Shown here one piece after another: positions 8,686 through 17,960 of a DNA stretch of 49,973 nucleotides. The stretch spans positions 1-49,973 of the forward strand of contig JABGPJ010000074.1 of assembly GCA_018645005.1 (NCBI GenBank), in the 5' to 3' direction. The DNA comes from Deltaproteobacteria bacterium. GTDB lineage: Bacteria; SAR324; XYD2-FULL-50-16. The notes under the pieces are model-generated. The model was given only the letters and a program-made list of their open reading frames with translations, was not told where the DNA came from and made no database searches. How positions within the stretch are numbered: position 1 is the first letter of the stretch; each line of letters starts with the position of its first letter. Position numbers and translations under genes: made by a program.

Positions 8686-8975
8686 TCGCTAACCACAATC
8701 ATTTTCAAGATTAAACACTTGCACGATAGACCAAAAAAGTAAAACGGCTCTGTCGTTTGAATTGGTTTCAAGGTCGAACTGTAAAGTGTTTAATTGCAAG
8801 GATGAGCTGCTGATTATTATTTCGGACAGTAAATTCGTATTGGCGAAAAAATAAAATTAGTTTGACAGGAAAAATTCAGGAGCGATATAATAAAACTTTA
8901 GGTCGATGATCATTAATTTGATCCTTTTTATGCCACCCATCTCTTTCGGCTTTGGACTGAATAGAGGAGTTAATT
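8686..8975. other. Leader region of the dehydrogenase operon
   Basis: Noncoding stretch between the family B element and the E1 alpha gene. I see no hairpin, riboswitch fold or strong sigma-70 promoter. It presumably carries the operon promoter. Confidence 0.4.
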
Positions 8976-10082
8976 ATGCCGAGAAAAAACATCAATATCT
9001 CAGACAAAATTGAAACCCTCTCCATTTTGGACGAACACGGAAAATTGGATGAAGACCTTGAACCGGATATTCCGGAGGATGAGCTGATCAAACTCTTGAG
9101 AGGGATGCTTTTAGGACGAAAGTTTGATGAACGCATGCTGAATCTGCAAAGACAAGGGCGCATCGGTACTTTTGCCCCGATCAGCGGTCAGGAAGCGGCT
9201 CAAATTGGCGCTATTGCATTGCTGCGTTCTTCGGACTGGATGGTACCGGCCTTCCGGGAAACCGCCGCAGAGATCTGGCGGGGACGTTCCCTCGAAAGTG
9301 TGATTATCTATAACAGCGGCTATTGTGAAGGGGCTCAGATCCCTGAAAATTTGAATAACCTGCCCATTTCGGTGCCGGTCGGATCACAGATCCTCCATGC
9401 GGTCGGACTGGGTTGGGCCATGAAATACCGCAAAGTCGATGATGTCGTGATGACCATTTTTGGAGATGGTGCAACCTCGGAGGGGGACTTTCATGAGGCC
9501 CTCAATTTTGCCGGTGTGTTTCAGACCCCGGTAATATTTGTTTGCCAGAACAACCAGTGGGCCATTTCAATACCGGTGCACAAACAGACCCGCTCAAAAA
9601 CCCTGGTTCAAAAGGCGCTTGCCTACGGTTTGCCCGGAATTCAGGTGGACGGCAATGATGTGCTGGCTGTCTATGTGGCCGCTCAGGAAGCAGTTGCAAG
9701 AGCGCGCGCTGGTGGAGGCCCGACACTGATTGAGTGTGTCACATACCGCATGACAATGCACACAACAGCGGATGATCCCACACGTTATCGCAGTGATGAA
9801 GAGGTTGAGATGTGGCGCAAGCGGGATCCGATTGAGCGCTTTCAAAAATACCTTCTAAGTAGAGGTACGCTTTCCCGGGATAAACTTGAGGGGCTTGAAG
9901 CGGAGATTTTGACCCAGATCCAGACTGCCATTGATCAGGCAGAAGCAGAGATGACATCTCTTGGCGATCCTGTCGATATGTTTGATCACTCCTATGAACA
10001 GATGCCTGCCTACCTGATGGAGCAAAAGAAGGCTTTCCTGGCAGAACTTGATGAATCAAGAGAGGAGGCTGATAATGGCTAA
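8976..10082 (+). CDS. pdhA: 2-oxoacid (probably pyruvate) dehydrogenase E1 component, alpha subunit
   Basis: ThDP-dependent decarboxylase subunit, 368 residues, as in alpha2beta2 E1 enzymes. The ThDP/Mg motif begins at GDG (163-165) and closes with NN (192-193). A phosphorylation-loop-like segment MTMHTTADDPTRYR resembles Gram-positive-type pyruvate dehydrogenase E1 alpha more than branched-chain enzymes, where HHSTSDD is usual. The ribosome binding site GAGGAG precedes the ATG. It heads a four-gene operon, and its end overlaps the E1 beta start by 8 bp. An acetoin or branched-chain 2-oxoacid dehydrogenase is the main alternative. A complete PDH complex is notable in a presumed anaerobe, where pyruvate:ferredoxin oxidoreductase is the usual route. 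Confidence 0.9.
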   Translation: MPRKNINISDKIETLSILDEHGKLDEDLEPDIPEDELIKLLRGMLLGRKFDERMLNLQRQGRIGTFAPISGQEAAQIGAIALLRSSDWMVPAFRETAAEIWRGRSLESVIIYNSGYCEGAQIPENLNNLPISVPVGSQILHAVGLGWAMKYRKVDDVVMTIFGDGATSEGDFHEALNFAGVFQTPVIFVCQNNQWAISIPVHKQTRSKTLVQKALAYGLPGIQVDGNDVLAVYVAAQEAVARARAGGGPTLIECVTYRMTMHTTADDPTRYRSDEEVEMWRKRDPIERFQKYLLSRGTLSRDKLEGLEAEILTQIQTAIDQAEAEMTSLGDPVDMFDHSYEQMPAYLMEQKKAFLAELDESREEADNG

Positions 10083-11055
10083 ATTGACAATGGTTCAAGC
10101 CCTCAATCTGGCTCTGCAGCAGGAAATGAGAAATGATGATAATGTGATCGTTTTAGGAGAGGACGTTGGTCTGGATGGGGGTGTTTTTAGAGTCACCGAG
10201 GGCCTCATCCAGGAGTTTGGAGAAGAGCGGGTGGTGGACACGCCCCTGGCCGAATCTGGTATTGTGGGCATGTCGATTGGAATGTCACTTTATGGACTCA
10301 AGCCAGTTTGTGAAATTCAGTTTTCCGGCTTTACCTATCAAAACTTTCATCAAATTGAAAACCATGCTGCCAGATTTCGCTGGAGAACCCAGGGCCGATA
10401 TACGGTTCCCATGGTCTTGCGATCCCCATATGGTGGTGGTGTCCGGGCGCTTGAACACCACTCGGAAAGCCGGGAAGCGTATTGGGCGCATATGCCGGGT
10501 ATAAAAATGGTCATCCCTTCAGGGCCAAGAAATGCCAGGGCTCTCCTGGTCAGTGCCATTCGGGATCCCGATCCAGTCATATTTTTTGAATCCAAGGCGC
10601 TTTATCGGGCCTTTCGGGAAGAGGTTCCGGAAAAAGAGGAAACACTGCCCCTGGGTAAATCTCAAGTTGTTAGAGAAGGCAAGGATCTGACCTTGATTGC
10701 CTATGGGGCAATGATGCGCCCAACACTTGAGGCCGCGACTGAGTTGCAGGAAAAACTTGGTGTGGAAGCAGAGGTGATCGATCTTCTGACTGTTTCGCCT
10801 TTGGATGATACCCTGTTTGTTAAGTCAGTGCTGAAAACAGGTCGGGCAGTGGTCATTCATGAGGCCCCCAGAAGTTTTGGTGCCGGTGCGGAAATCGTCT
10901 CGCGGCTGATGGAAAAATCGTTTTACTATCTGGAAGCACCAATTGAGCGTGTCACGGGCTATGATGTTGTTATTCCACTATACAGTCGGGAAAAAGAGTA
11001 TCTACCAAACGCTCATCGGATCACACGCGCCGCGAAAAAAGTGTTGGCGGCATAG
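10075..11055 (+). CDS. pdhB: 2-oxoacid (probably pyruvate) dehydrogenase E1 component, beta subunit
   Basis: Transketolase-type beta subunit of E1, 326 residues, completing the ThDP site with the alpha subunit. Recognisable features are VLGEDVGLDGGVFRVTEGL near the N-terminus, VDTPLAESGIVGMSIG and the C-terminal transketolase domain with VIHEAPRSFGAG. The start at 10075 is chosen over an upstream frame opening at 10048 because it follows GGAGG by 7 bp and aligns with MAKLTMVQALN-type family starts. It overlaps the alpha gene by 8 bp, indicating translational coupling and equal expression of the two subunits. Confidence 0.92.
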   Translation: MAKLTMVQALNLALQQEMRNDDNVIVLGEDVGLDGGVFRVTEGLIQEFGEERVVDTPLAESGIVGMSIGMSLYGLKPVCEIQFSGFTYQNFHQIENHAARFRWRTQGRYTVPMVLRSPYGGGVRALEHHSESREAYWAHMPGIKMVIPSGPRNARALLVSAIRDPDPVIFFESKALYRAFREEVPEKEETLPLGKSQVVREGKDLTLIAYGAMMRPTLEAATELQEKLGVEAEVIDLLTVSPLDDTLFVKSVLKTGRAVVIHEAPRSFGAGAEIVSRLMEKSFYYLEAPIERVTGYDVVIPLYSREKEYLPNAHRITRAAKKVLAA

Positions 11056-11170
11056 CTGTTATGCATAGGTTGAAGTCTGAAGGTAAAAACTGTTATTTCA
11101 TTCGAGCGAATTCAGCCTCCAATCTGTATATTGCTGAATTGATCAAGTCTTTACAAGCTGAGGAATTGAT

Positions 11171-12463
11171 ATGACCATGTCTTTTAAACTCCCGGATTTG
11201 GGAGAGGGAATACATGAGGCCGAAATACTTGCGATTCCCGTTACAGTTGGCCAGGAAGTGAAAGAGGGGGACACGATCTTGGAAGTTGAAACCGACAAGG
11301 CCGCAGTAGAGATCCCTTCTCCATATACAGGCAGCATCAGCGAGATATGTGTCAAACCAGGTGATATGATCAACGTTGGTGATGTCATTATGACATTCTC
11401 AACAGATGCCAGACCCGAAAGTATTAAAATAGAAGAGCCTGTGCCTCAGCAGGTTTCATCTGAGCAGGCTGCCGCCAACCCGATTCAATCCACTCTGGAA
11501 GCCAAAACGGTTCCAGTCCCGGCATCACCAGCGACCCGTCGTTTGGCGCGGGAGTTGGGCGTTGATCTAAAACAGGTCGCCCCCAGCGGTCCTGCAGGCT
11601 TGTTGACGGCGGAGGATGTTCGCGGTTCCGCGAAACGGAAAGACGTAGGCCAGGCTGATATTCCGGCGACAGTTCCGGATCCCTCGACATCAGAAATTTC
11701 TGCCTCAATCGATCTGCCGGCGTTACCGGATTTCAACAAATGGGGAGCGGTCGATCGTATTCCATTTCGCTCCATCAGGCGGGCCACTGCAAAACAGATG
11801 GCCCTGTCCTGGTCTCAAATCCCTCACGTTAACAGCCAGGATGTTGTGGACTTAACCAGGTTTGAGGCTTTTCGGAAGAAACACAAAACCGAAATTGAGG
11901 CGGTTGGCGGCAGGCTGACCATCACAGTCTTTATATTGAAGGCCATTGTCACCGCCCTGAAAAAGTATCCGAATTTTAACGCCACGCTGGATAGTGCAAA
12001 CTCCGAGATTATTCTCAAAAAGTACTACCATCTTGGTGTGGGGATGAATACGGACAGTGGGTTGGTCGTGCCTGTGGTGCGGGATGTTGACCGCAAGAGT
12101 ATCAGGGAACTGGCAATCGAAGTAAACGAACTGGTTCTTAAAACCCGGGAACGCAAAACCACCCTAGAAGAGATGCAGGGTGGAACCTTTACCCTCACCA
12201 ATACCGGGGCTATGGGGGGAGGATTTTCCGTGCCGATTATTAATTATCCGGAAGTCGCTATCCTGGGTATTGGACAGGCCAGAATGCAGCCAGTCGTCAG
12301 AGAAAACGAGAACGGTGAATACGTTGTTGTTCCAAGACTGATGATGCCGATCGTTCTTTGTATTGATCACAGGGTCCTGGACGGATCGGATTCGATTCAG
12401 TTTCTGAGAGTTATCATCAATTCTCTGGAGGATCCGGATCAATTGTTGATGAATATGGTTTAA
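11171..12463 (+). CDS. pdhC: Dihydrolipoamide acyltransferase, E2 core of the 2-oxoacid dehydrogenase complex
   Basis: A 430-residue E2 that carries acyl groups from E1 to CoA. One lipoyl domain (residues 4-80) has its lipoylated Lys43 in ETDKAAVE. A flexible Pro/Ala-rich linker leads to the peripheral E3-binding domain (about 119-151, PATRRLARELG...LLTAEDV). The C-terminal catalytic domain ends with HRVLDG, with active-site His400 and Asp404. Domain order and single lipoyl domain match Gram-positive PDH or acyltransferases of branched-chain complexes. There is a gap of 115 bp to E1 beta and a run-through of 11 bp into the E3 gene, whose ribosome binding site overlaps the stop codon here. Confidence 0.93.
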   Translation: MTMSFKLPDLGEGIHEAEILAIPVTVGQEVKEGDTILEVETDKAAVEIPSPYTGSISEICVKPGDMINVGDVIMTFSTDARPESIKIEEPVPQQVSSEQAAANPIQSTLEAKTVPVPASPATRRLARELGVDLKQVAPSGPAGLLTAEDVRGSAKRKDVGQADIPATVPDPSTSEISASIDLPALPDFNKWGAVDRIPFRSIRRATAKQMALSWSQIPHVNSQDVVDLTRFEAFRKKHKTEIEAVGGRLTITVFILKAIVTALKKYPNFNATLDSANSEIILKKYYHLGVGMNTDSGLVVPVVRDVDRKSIRELAIEVNELVLKTRERKTTLEEMQGGTFTLTNTGAMGGGFSVPIINYPEVAILGIGQARMQPVVRENENGEYVVVPRLMMPIVLCIDHRVLDGSDSIQFLRVIINSLEDPDQLLMNMV

Positions 12464-12474
12464 GGAGATGAACG

Positions 12475-13929
12475 ATGGTGATGGGTGAATTGACACAGGA
12501 AACCGACCTGCTGGTAGTAGGTAGCGGGCCGGGAGGGTATGCGGCCGCTTTTAGAGCAGCCGATCTGGGTCTGGATGTGACCATGATCGACCCGGGTGCT
12601 CGACCTGGTGGCGTCTGCCTCTTTGAGGGCTGCATCCCATCCAAGACATATCTTCATCTTTCTGAACTCATATTTGATGCAGCCAAAGCAGAATCCATGG
12701 GCATTGCATTTGACCGTCCACGAATCGATCTGGAAGGGATGCGAAAATGGAAGGAGAAGGTTATTGATCAAATGGCAAATGGTCTGGTCAGCCTGAATAA
12801 GCGCAGAGGAGTTCAGCTTCTGCAGGGGAGGGTAGTCTTTGAGGGTCCTCAATCAGCCCGTGTCTACGATTCTGAGGTCAGTCATATCAAATTCAAAAAT
12901 GCCATTCTGGCGACCGGATCGACACCTGTTCCATTTCCAGGGTCCTCTTTTAAACCGGAAAGTCGCATCATGAGTTCGACAGGGGCGTTGGCCCTGGCCA
13001 GCGTCCCCAAAAAGCTCCTGATTGTTGGGGGTGGCTATGTCGGGTTGGAATTGGGAACAGTCTATGCGGCTCTTGGAAGCCAGGTCAGCCTGGTTGAACT
13101 GGCAGACAGACTGTTGGCCGGGGTGGATCATGATCTTGTCGAGCCACTGCACCGCAGGCTGAAAACTGTTTTTAAGGAAATTTATCTGAAAACGAAGGTT
13201 ATCTCAATGAATGAGAAGGAAGATGCAGTGGAGGTGATATTTGAGGGTGATGTCGCTGACACTTTGCAGCATTTTGATAGCGTACTGGTCGCTATTGGAC
13301 GGAATCCGAACACTGTCGATCTGGGTCTGGAAAACACAAAGGTTAAGGTTGATGCCAAAGGGTTTGTGCTGGTGGACGACCAGCAACGGACCGCAGATGA
13401 ACATATCTATGCAGCAGGCGATGTTGCGGGTGGCATGATGTTGGCCCATAAAGCCATGCGGGAGGGTAAAGTTGCAGCGGAGGTGATCGCAGGGCTCCCG
13501 TCGGCCTTTGATGTCCGGGCCATTCCGGCAGTCGTTTACACAGACCCTCAAATCGCGTGGTGCGGTATGACAGAGACCCAGGCAACGCAGGAGAATCGGG
13601 CCATCAAAGTGCAACGCTTTCCCTGGAAATTCTCCGGAAGAGCCGTCACTATGGGGGCACCGGAGGGTCTGACCAAAATCCTGGTAGATCCCGATTCAGG
13701 ACGAATTCTCGGGGTTGGTATCACAGGCAGGGATACGGAAGGTTTGATATCAGAAGGGGTCCTGGCTATTGAGATGGGGGCCCTGGCAGAAGATATGGCC
13801 CTGAGTATTCACCCTCACCCGACCCTTTCAGAAACCGAAGCGGAAGCGGCGGAAATCTTTCTGGGCAGCACGACCCATATATTGTCAAAACCGGCTAAGC
13901 ATAAAACGGAATCCACCGTTATGAGCTAA
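12475..13929 (+). CDS. lpdA: Dihydrolipoamide dehydrogenase (E3)
   Basis: FAD-dependent pyridine-nucleotide disulfide oxidoreductase of 484 residues that reoxidises lipoamide on E2 using NAD. It has the FAD motif VGSGPGGYAAA (15-25), redox-active disulfide Cys48 and Cys53 in GVCLFEGCIPSK, NAD motif VGGGYVGLE (about 183-191), the second FAD motif IYAAGDVAG and the C-terminal catalytic HPHPTLSE. The sequence differs slightly from the usual CLNVGC active site (CLFEGC), keeping the C-x4-C spacing. It ends the operon. Strong ribosome binding site AAGGAG. Confidence 0.95.
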   Translation: MVMGELTQETDLLVVGSGPGGYAAAFRAADLGLDVTMIDPGARPGGVCLFEGCIPSKTYLHLSELIFDAAKAESMGIAFDRPRIDLEGMRKWKEKVIDQMANGLVSLNKRRGVQLLQGRVVFEGPQSARVYDSEVSHIKFKNAILATGSTPVPFPGSSFKPESRIMSSTGALALASVPKKLLIVGGGYVGLELGTVYAALGSQVSLVELADRLLAGVDHDLVEPLHRRLKTVFKEIYLKTKVISMNEKEDAVEVIFEGDVADTLQHFDSVLVAIGRNPNTVDLGLENTKVKVDAKGFVLVDDQQRTADEHIYAAGDVAGGMMLAHKAMREGKVAAEVIAGLPSAFDVRAIPAVVYTDPQIAWCGMTETQATQENRAIKVQRFPWKFSGRAVTMGAPEGLTKILVDPDSGRILGVGITGRDTEGLISEGVLAIEMGALAEDMALSIHPHPTLSETEAEAAEIFLGSTTHILSKPAKHKTESTVMS

Positions 13930-13952
13930 TAGCTTCGTGGCCGATCGTTGTT

Positions 13953-14792
13953 TTACCCAGGAGAAAACATGGAAAGAGGCAGCCCTTCGTATTGACTTTT
14001 TTTGAAACAGAATTTTGCGGTTGAATCCCCCCATCGTGTCTGGTCACGTAAATGTTGCATAAACGATTGTCCATCTTTGATTAAAGTGCCGCCCACGACA
14101 TCCACTCCTCTGGAGAAAAGAGGATCTGGAAAATAACCGGCTGTCGGACCAATGACTGAGACAAGGGCACTAGGAGAACAATGGGTCAACACATTGTCCA
14201 GCGTATTGTTGTACACCGTAGTGCTGGTGCAGAGTACGCTGTCGCAATCTTTCAGCAACGTTGGATCAAGTGTGATATTATATTGGGGATATTTGTGGAT
14301 CAGCGTCTCTTTTTGCTCGAATATGATCAAATCAGCGCCCAGGCTTTCCACTCTTTTAATCAAGGGCCGGAACAGGCCTACCATCCCAACTCGCTGACCT
14401 TTTTCGATGTTCAGCAATCCCAGGGAATCGGATGTAAAGTCCAATGAATACCGGGAGGATTTCATCACATGTTGGCAGATCGCATTCAACGCAGCCAGGC
14501 CCAGCATATTTTTGACTGGGTCCCGGGATCCAAAATCTCCTGACAGGGTCACGGGATCGGCTTTTAAGAAGCTTGAACGCGCCATAGCTTGATAATTTTC
14601 CAATTCCTCATCGGCCAGTAAAACGAAGCTGATACCACAGGCCCCACTTTCAAGTTTAAGGGCAATGAACTCAAATTCCTTTGGCTGACCCCCTTTGAAA
14701 AAAGGGGGAAAGTAAATATCAGAGATTGTCGGAATCGTATATTGAGCCGCTAATTGTGGGACGATTTTTTGAAATTCCTGATAGATGGTCAT
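13953..14792 (-). CDS. DUF4213/DUF364-family protein (putative metal-chelation domain)
   Basis: A 279-residue protein resembling the DUF4213-DUF364 pair, whose structures suggested a Rossmann-like C-terminal domain with possible metal or small-molecule binding; the function is unproven. Visible features are LESGACGISFVL in the N-terminal part, LGLAALNAICQ in the middle and GMVGLFRPLIKRV, LIIFEQK, TSTTVYNNT and VIGPTAGYFPDPLFSRG in the C-terminal part. These match the family's glycine-rich loops. The start at 14792 follows AAAGGTGA. The frame stays open upstream to 15014, but that part is low-complexity-like and contains a MITE end, so I leave it out. It converges with the E3 gene. Confidence 0.78.
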   Translation of the reverse strand: MTIYQEFQKIVPQLAAQYTIPTISDIYFPPFFKGGQPKEFEFIALKLESGACGISFVLLADEELENYQAMARSSFLKADPVTLSGDFGSRDPVKNMLGLAALNAICQHVMKSSRYSLDFTSDSLGLLNIEKGQRVGMVGLFRPLIKRVESLGADLIIFEQKETLIHKYPQYNITLDPTLLKDCDSVLCTSTTVYNNTLDNVLTHCSPSALVSVIGPTAGYFPDPLFSRGVDVVGGTLIKDGQSFMQHLRDQTRWGDSTAKFCFKKSQYEGLPLSMFSPG

Positions 14793-15195
14793 TTTCACCT
14801 TTTTTTTGAGCCGACCCTTAGACCAAGCTTTGTTTCCGGCCTCACACATATCAAGACCACTGTCCGTAAAGGTTAACATCAAATTACTCGAACCACAACT
14901 CACTTGGGGAATCCGGTCCACAGGCTGGCATGACCAAACCCGAAAAAAAGGTTTATCGCGCAAGGATATCCCATCAAGATAAAAGGGGTTCTGGAGACAA
15001 GTTTGTCTCTCCACGCCGGGTGACGAGCTGGTTTTTATGGGAAGCGAATCCGTTTTTGGCAGGAAATGCTTTTGTAGTGGACATGGAAAACCGAGAGACA
15101 GTAAAATGTTAGGAAGCAGTATATTGGACGCTTTACTTCAGAAGTGTCGTGCTTGAATCTTTCAAGTAGTATCCACAAATTATGATTGGTATAAA
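14793..15195. other. Intergenic region with a solitary MITE family A end
   Basis: Divergent promoter region between the DUF364 gene and the FecR-domain gene. At 14803-14823 the sequence TTTTTTGAGCCGACCCTTA matches one terminal repeat of family A, but no partner end lies within 200 bp, so it is a fragment. The adjoining bases TAGACCAAG are the reverse complement of the left flank of copy 2 (CTTGGTCTA), which hints at a hot spot or at rearrangement between the two sites. Confidence 0.45.
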
Positions 15196-15849
15196 ATGAA
15201 AATATCAGCGCTTTTTTTGATACTCGCTCCATTTTATCTATTGTCCTGCTCAAATATCGTCCCTGAGTCCGATACTCAGTCTAATCCACAGATCGGTGAG
15301 CTGGTCCGGTTTGAGGGTGACGCATCAGCTACCCTGAACAACCGGTCTCGGAACCTGAGCAGGGGGAGTGTTGTGTATGAAGGAGATCTTGTTCAAACGG
15401 GACCCGCTACCCGACTTAAAATTCATATGACCGATGGCGCTGAAATAGTCCTGGGCGACCAGACAACTTTGCTGATCGAGCGCTACGGTTTTAACAAATC
15501 AACTCAGGAAGGTCAGGCCGTTTTGCAAGTCAAACAGGGGGTTTTCCATAATAAATCAGGCAAGATTGCCAAAAAACGGCCAAAACATTTCAGAATCAAG
15601 ACTGCGTTCGCCTCTATCGGGGTGAAAGGGACCGAGTTTTGGGGTGGGTTCTGGGAGAGTGGAAAATTCGATGTCGCTCTTTTGAAGGGCAAAGGTGTCA
15701 TTATATCTAATCAGGGAGGAACAGTCGAAATAACGAACATCGGTTGGGGATCGACATTGGTTGACGACACCACCGCGCCGACACCACCAAAATTGTGGAG
15801 TCAGGCAAAACTAAAAAAAGCCTTTAAAACCGTCTCTTTTAAAGAGTAA
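15196..15849 (+). CDS. FecR-domain lipoprotein
   Basis: A 217-residue exported protein. The N-terminus has a lipoprotein signal peptide ending in the lipobox LLSC (Cys18). A FecR domain follows: RGSVVYEGDLVQTGPATRLKI-like turns, a DGAEIVLGD segment, the LQVKQGVFHNKSGK strand pair and IKTAFASIGVKGTEF, the signature of FecR proteins. The short C-terminal tail is Lys- and Pro-rich. FecR domains act in extracytoplasmic signalling or cell-envelope scaffolding; no sigma factor or TonB receptor is nearby, so the envelope role is more likely here. Weak ribosome binding site. A palindromic MITE lies downstream. Confidence 0.85.
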   Translation: MKISALFLILAPFYLLSCSNIVPESDTQSNPQIGELVRFEGDASATLNNRSRNLSRGSVVYEGDLVQTGPATRLKIHMTDGAEIVLGDQTTLLIERYGFNKSTQEGQAVLQVKQGVFHNKSGKIAKKRPKHFRIKTAFASIGVKGTEFWGGFWESGKFDVALLKGKGVIISNQGGTVEITNIGWGSTLVDDTTAPTPPKLWSQAKLKKAFKTVSFKE

Positions 15850-15911
15850 AAAGACTCCCCGTGAATAATCTTTAAACCATTTCCAGATCGTGGCCATGCT
15901 TGGTCAGCAGA

Positions 15912-16146
15912 CAATGTCATTAACTTAAGCATATGATCCCGTGTCTGTCATAAAACCGTTGCAATCGCGGAACCGTTTCAAGATGATCTATCACTCATTT
16001 CGCTGAAAACCCGAACTCGCTCCGCTCAAACAAGCGGATTTTCGGGCGCTCAATTTCGTTATGATCATCTAAGAAACTCCTCCAAGCAATTGCAACGGCT
16101 TCATAACAGACATTCTGTCGGTTGAGTTCTTAAGTTAATGACATTG
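15912..16146. mobile_element. Long palindromic MITE, family C, with 10-bp target duplication
   Basis: Ends CAATGTCATTAACTTAAG and CTTAAGTTAATGACATTG are perfect 18-bp inverted repeats. The site GGTCAGCAGA is duplicated exactly (15902-15911 and 16147-16156). The ends and the 10-bp duplication resemble those of the IS231 group of IS4-family elements (remembered CATGCCCATCAACTTAAG-type ends), so it is probably a non-autonomous derivative. The interior is a long imperfect palindrome containing the core CGCTCAAACAAG (16023-16034), also present in the family B element. Confidence 0.88.
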
Positions 16147-16217
16147 GGTCAGCAGAGGTTGTTTCAGGTGTTCCTGTAAATAACCCGGCTTTTGAAACTC
16201 AGAAAAAAGGAGAAAAA

Positions 16218-16709
16218 ATGAAAAACAAGCTGATGATTCTTTTCATAATAGGTGTGGTTGGCATATTTTTTACCCAAACCAGTTTATTCGCTGCAGGCGG
16301 AGGGGGAGGTGAAAGCTCCGATACGTCAACATCCGTCCAGTCTGCCAATTTCAAGATGGGGCAAAAGGCCATCGAATCCCGTGAGTATCGTGCAGCGATC
16401 GGTTTTTTGGTCAAAGCGGATCAGGATACCCCTGACAATGCAGATGTGAATAATTTGCTTGGATATAGTTACCGGAAACTGGGTGAATTTGAAAAGTCCC
16501 TTACACACTATCATCGGGCGTTGTCTATTGAACCAGAGCATCGAGGCGCCAACGAGTACATTGGGGAACTCTACCTGCAAACCGGAAATCTCAGCCAGGC
16601 GGAAAAACATCTTAAAATACTGGACAAAGCCTGCTTCTGGGGCTGTGAAGAGTATGATGAGCTGAAAGAAGAAATTGCCAAATACAAAGCAAAAGCAGGG
16701 AGTAACTAA
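16218..16709 (+). CDS. Secreted tetratricopeptide-repeat protein
   Basis: A 163-residue protein with a clear signal peptide (IIGVVGIFFTQTSLFAA, cleavage near residue 26) and a glycine run GGGGG just after it. The mature part holds TPR units: residues about 44-75 (GQKAIESREYRAAIGFLVKA), 76-109 (LLGYSYRKLGEFEKSLTHYH) and 110-145 (YIGELYLQTGNLSQAEKHL). A CFWGC motif near residue 138 gives two closely spaced cysteines. It is a periplasmic protein-protein interaction module of unknown partner. Strong ribosome binding site AAGGAG. Preceded by the family C MITE, which may have replaced its original upstream region. Confidence 0.85.
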   Translation: MKNKLMILFIIGVVGIFFTQTSLFAAGGGGGESSDTSTSVQSANFKMGQKAIESREYRAAIGFLVKADQDTPDNADVNNLLGYSYRKLGEFEKSLTHYHRALSIEPEHRGANEYIGELYLQTGNLSQAEKHLKILDKACFWGCEEYDELKEEIAKYKAKAGSN

Positions 16710-16757
16710 GGTTGCACACCACTGCATTCTCTGCTTTCAGGGGAAAATAATTTGTAA

Positions 16758-17960
16758 CTATACCGGTTTGGTCTGACCCATTCGAAACAAAAACAGGGTA
16801 AAAACCATCAATCCAGTTCCTGAAAGCAATAGTAGATGACTGACTTGAAATTGGTCTAACAATACGCCATAAATCAACATGGCTATGGGGATAGACACAT
16901 CACCAACGGAAAAAGCCACTCCAAACACTCTGCCTGCCATGTTATTCGGGATGCTTTTTTGCACCAGCGTTCTAAAACTGGTAACAGCCAAAATGATGAG
17001 CCCTCCATAGATAAAAAACGGTATCAGAAAAAATTGTACCCCGCTGATCCCGGTATAGACAAAAAGAGCAATCACAACATTTATGGTACCTACCAGGAAA
17101 ACAGATCCGAAAAGTACTGTTCCTTCTCTCTTATTTAAGAAATTGACCAGACCGAAAATAAGAGAAATGGTTATCATTCCGATACCAAAGGCCGTTTGTA
17201 GAAATCCCAGATTTTGGACCCCTCTACCGTTCAATTGGTTTGCCAGAACAGGGGTAATTATTTGAAAAGTCCCGACGAAAAAGTGAATAACAGCAATGGA
17301 TACGATTAAGATAGCCAGAGTTTTTTCTTGTACTACAAAGAAAAAACCTTCCTTGATATCAGCTATTAAGCTGGATTGAACAGTCGATCTTTTGATTTCC
17401 GGAATCCTTAAAAATAACTCAAACAAAGCAGAAATGATGAAGGAGATACCATTAAAGGCGAAGACAAAAAGATAGCCAAATGTGGCAACGGACAATCCCC
17501 CTAGAACAGGACCCGCTACAGTGGAAATTCCCCGGATCAATTGAGTTTGAGCATTCGCTTTTCCCAACTTCTCTTGCGCCACGATCTGTGGTACAACAGC
17601 CGGAATGCAGGGATTAAAAAAGGCTGTGTTTAATGAAAGCAACACCTGGGCTACAACTATCCATCCAATCGAAACCGAGTCCAGGTAAAAAAGGAGTGCC
17701 AGAAACAATACAATCAATCCCCTGAGAAAGTCAGTGATAACGATAATCCACTTCCGATTATATTTATCAACAACAGCCCCGGCCGCCAGTCCCAAAACAG
17801 TTTCCGGGAGTAGTGTAAAAAAAAGAACCACCCCCATCAATGCAGCTGATTTGGTTGATTCCAACACCCAATATGACAATGCCAAAAGATAAAACTTGTC
17901 TCCTATCTGAGAAACCAGTTGGCCGCTGAGTAAGATAGTCAAGTTTTTATTCAATCTCAT
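16758..17960 (-). CDS. MFS transporter, MFS_3/EntS-like efflux family
   Basis: A 400-residue inner-membrane protein with about 12 hydrophobic segments and the loop motif DKYNRKW after segment 2, as in drug or siderophore exporters (MefA and EntS types). ASALMGVVLFFTLLPETVLGL and VAQEKLGKANAQTQLIRGIS also match this family. The substrate is not visible. Its ATG overlaps the stop of the small upstream regulator gene by 4 bp (ATGA), so the two are translationally coupled, implying that the exporter is controlled by that protein. Confidence 0.9.
   Translation of the reverse strand: MRLNKNLTILLSGQLVSQIGDKFYLLALSYWVLESTKSAALMGVVLFFTLLPETVLGLAAGAVVDKYNRKWIIVITDFLRGLIVLFLALLFYLDSVSIGWIVVAQVLLSLNTAFFNPCIPAVVPQIVAQEKLGKANAQTQLIRGISTVAGPVLGGLSVATFGYLFVFAFNGISFIISALFELFLRIPEIKRSTVQSSLIADIKEGFFFVVQEKTLAILIVSIAVIHFFVGTFQIITPVLANQLNGRGVQNLGFLQTAFGIGMITISLIFGLVNFLNKREGTVLFGSVFLVGTINVVIALFVYTGISGVQFFLIPFFIYGGLIILAVTSFRTLVQKSIPNNMAGRVFGVAFSVGDVSIPIAMLIYGVLLDQFQVSHLLLLSGTGLMVFTLFLFRMGQTKPV

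Noticed and set aside
14793-15014. N-terminal extension of the DUF364 protein up to an upstream ATG
   Set aside because: The extension contains a MITE end and repetitive residues. A ribosome binding site supports the start at 14792.
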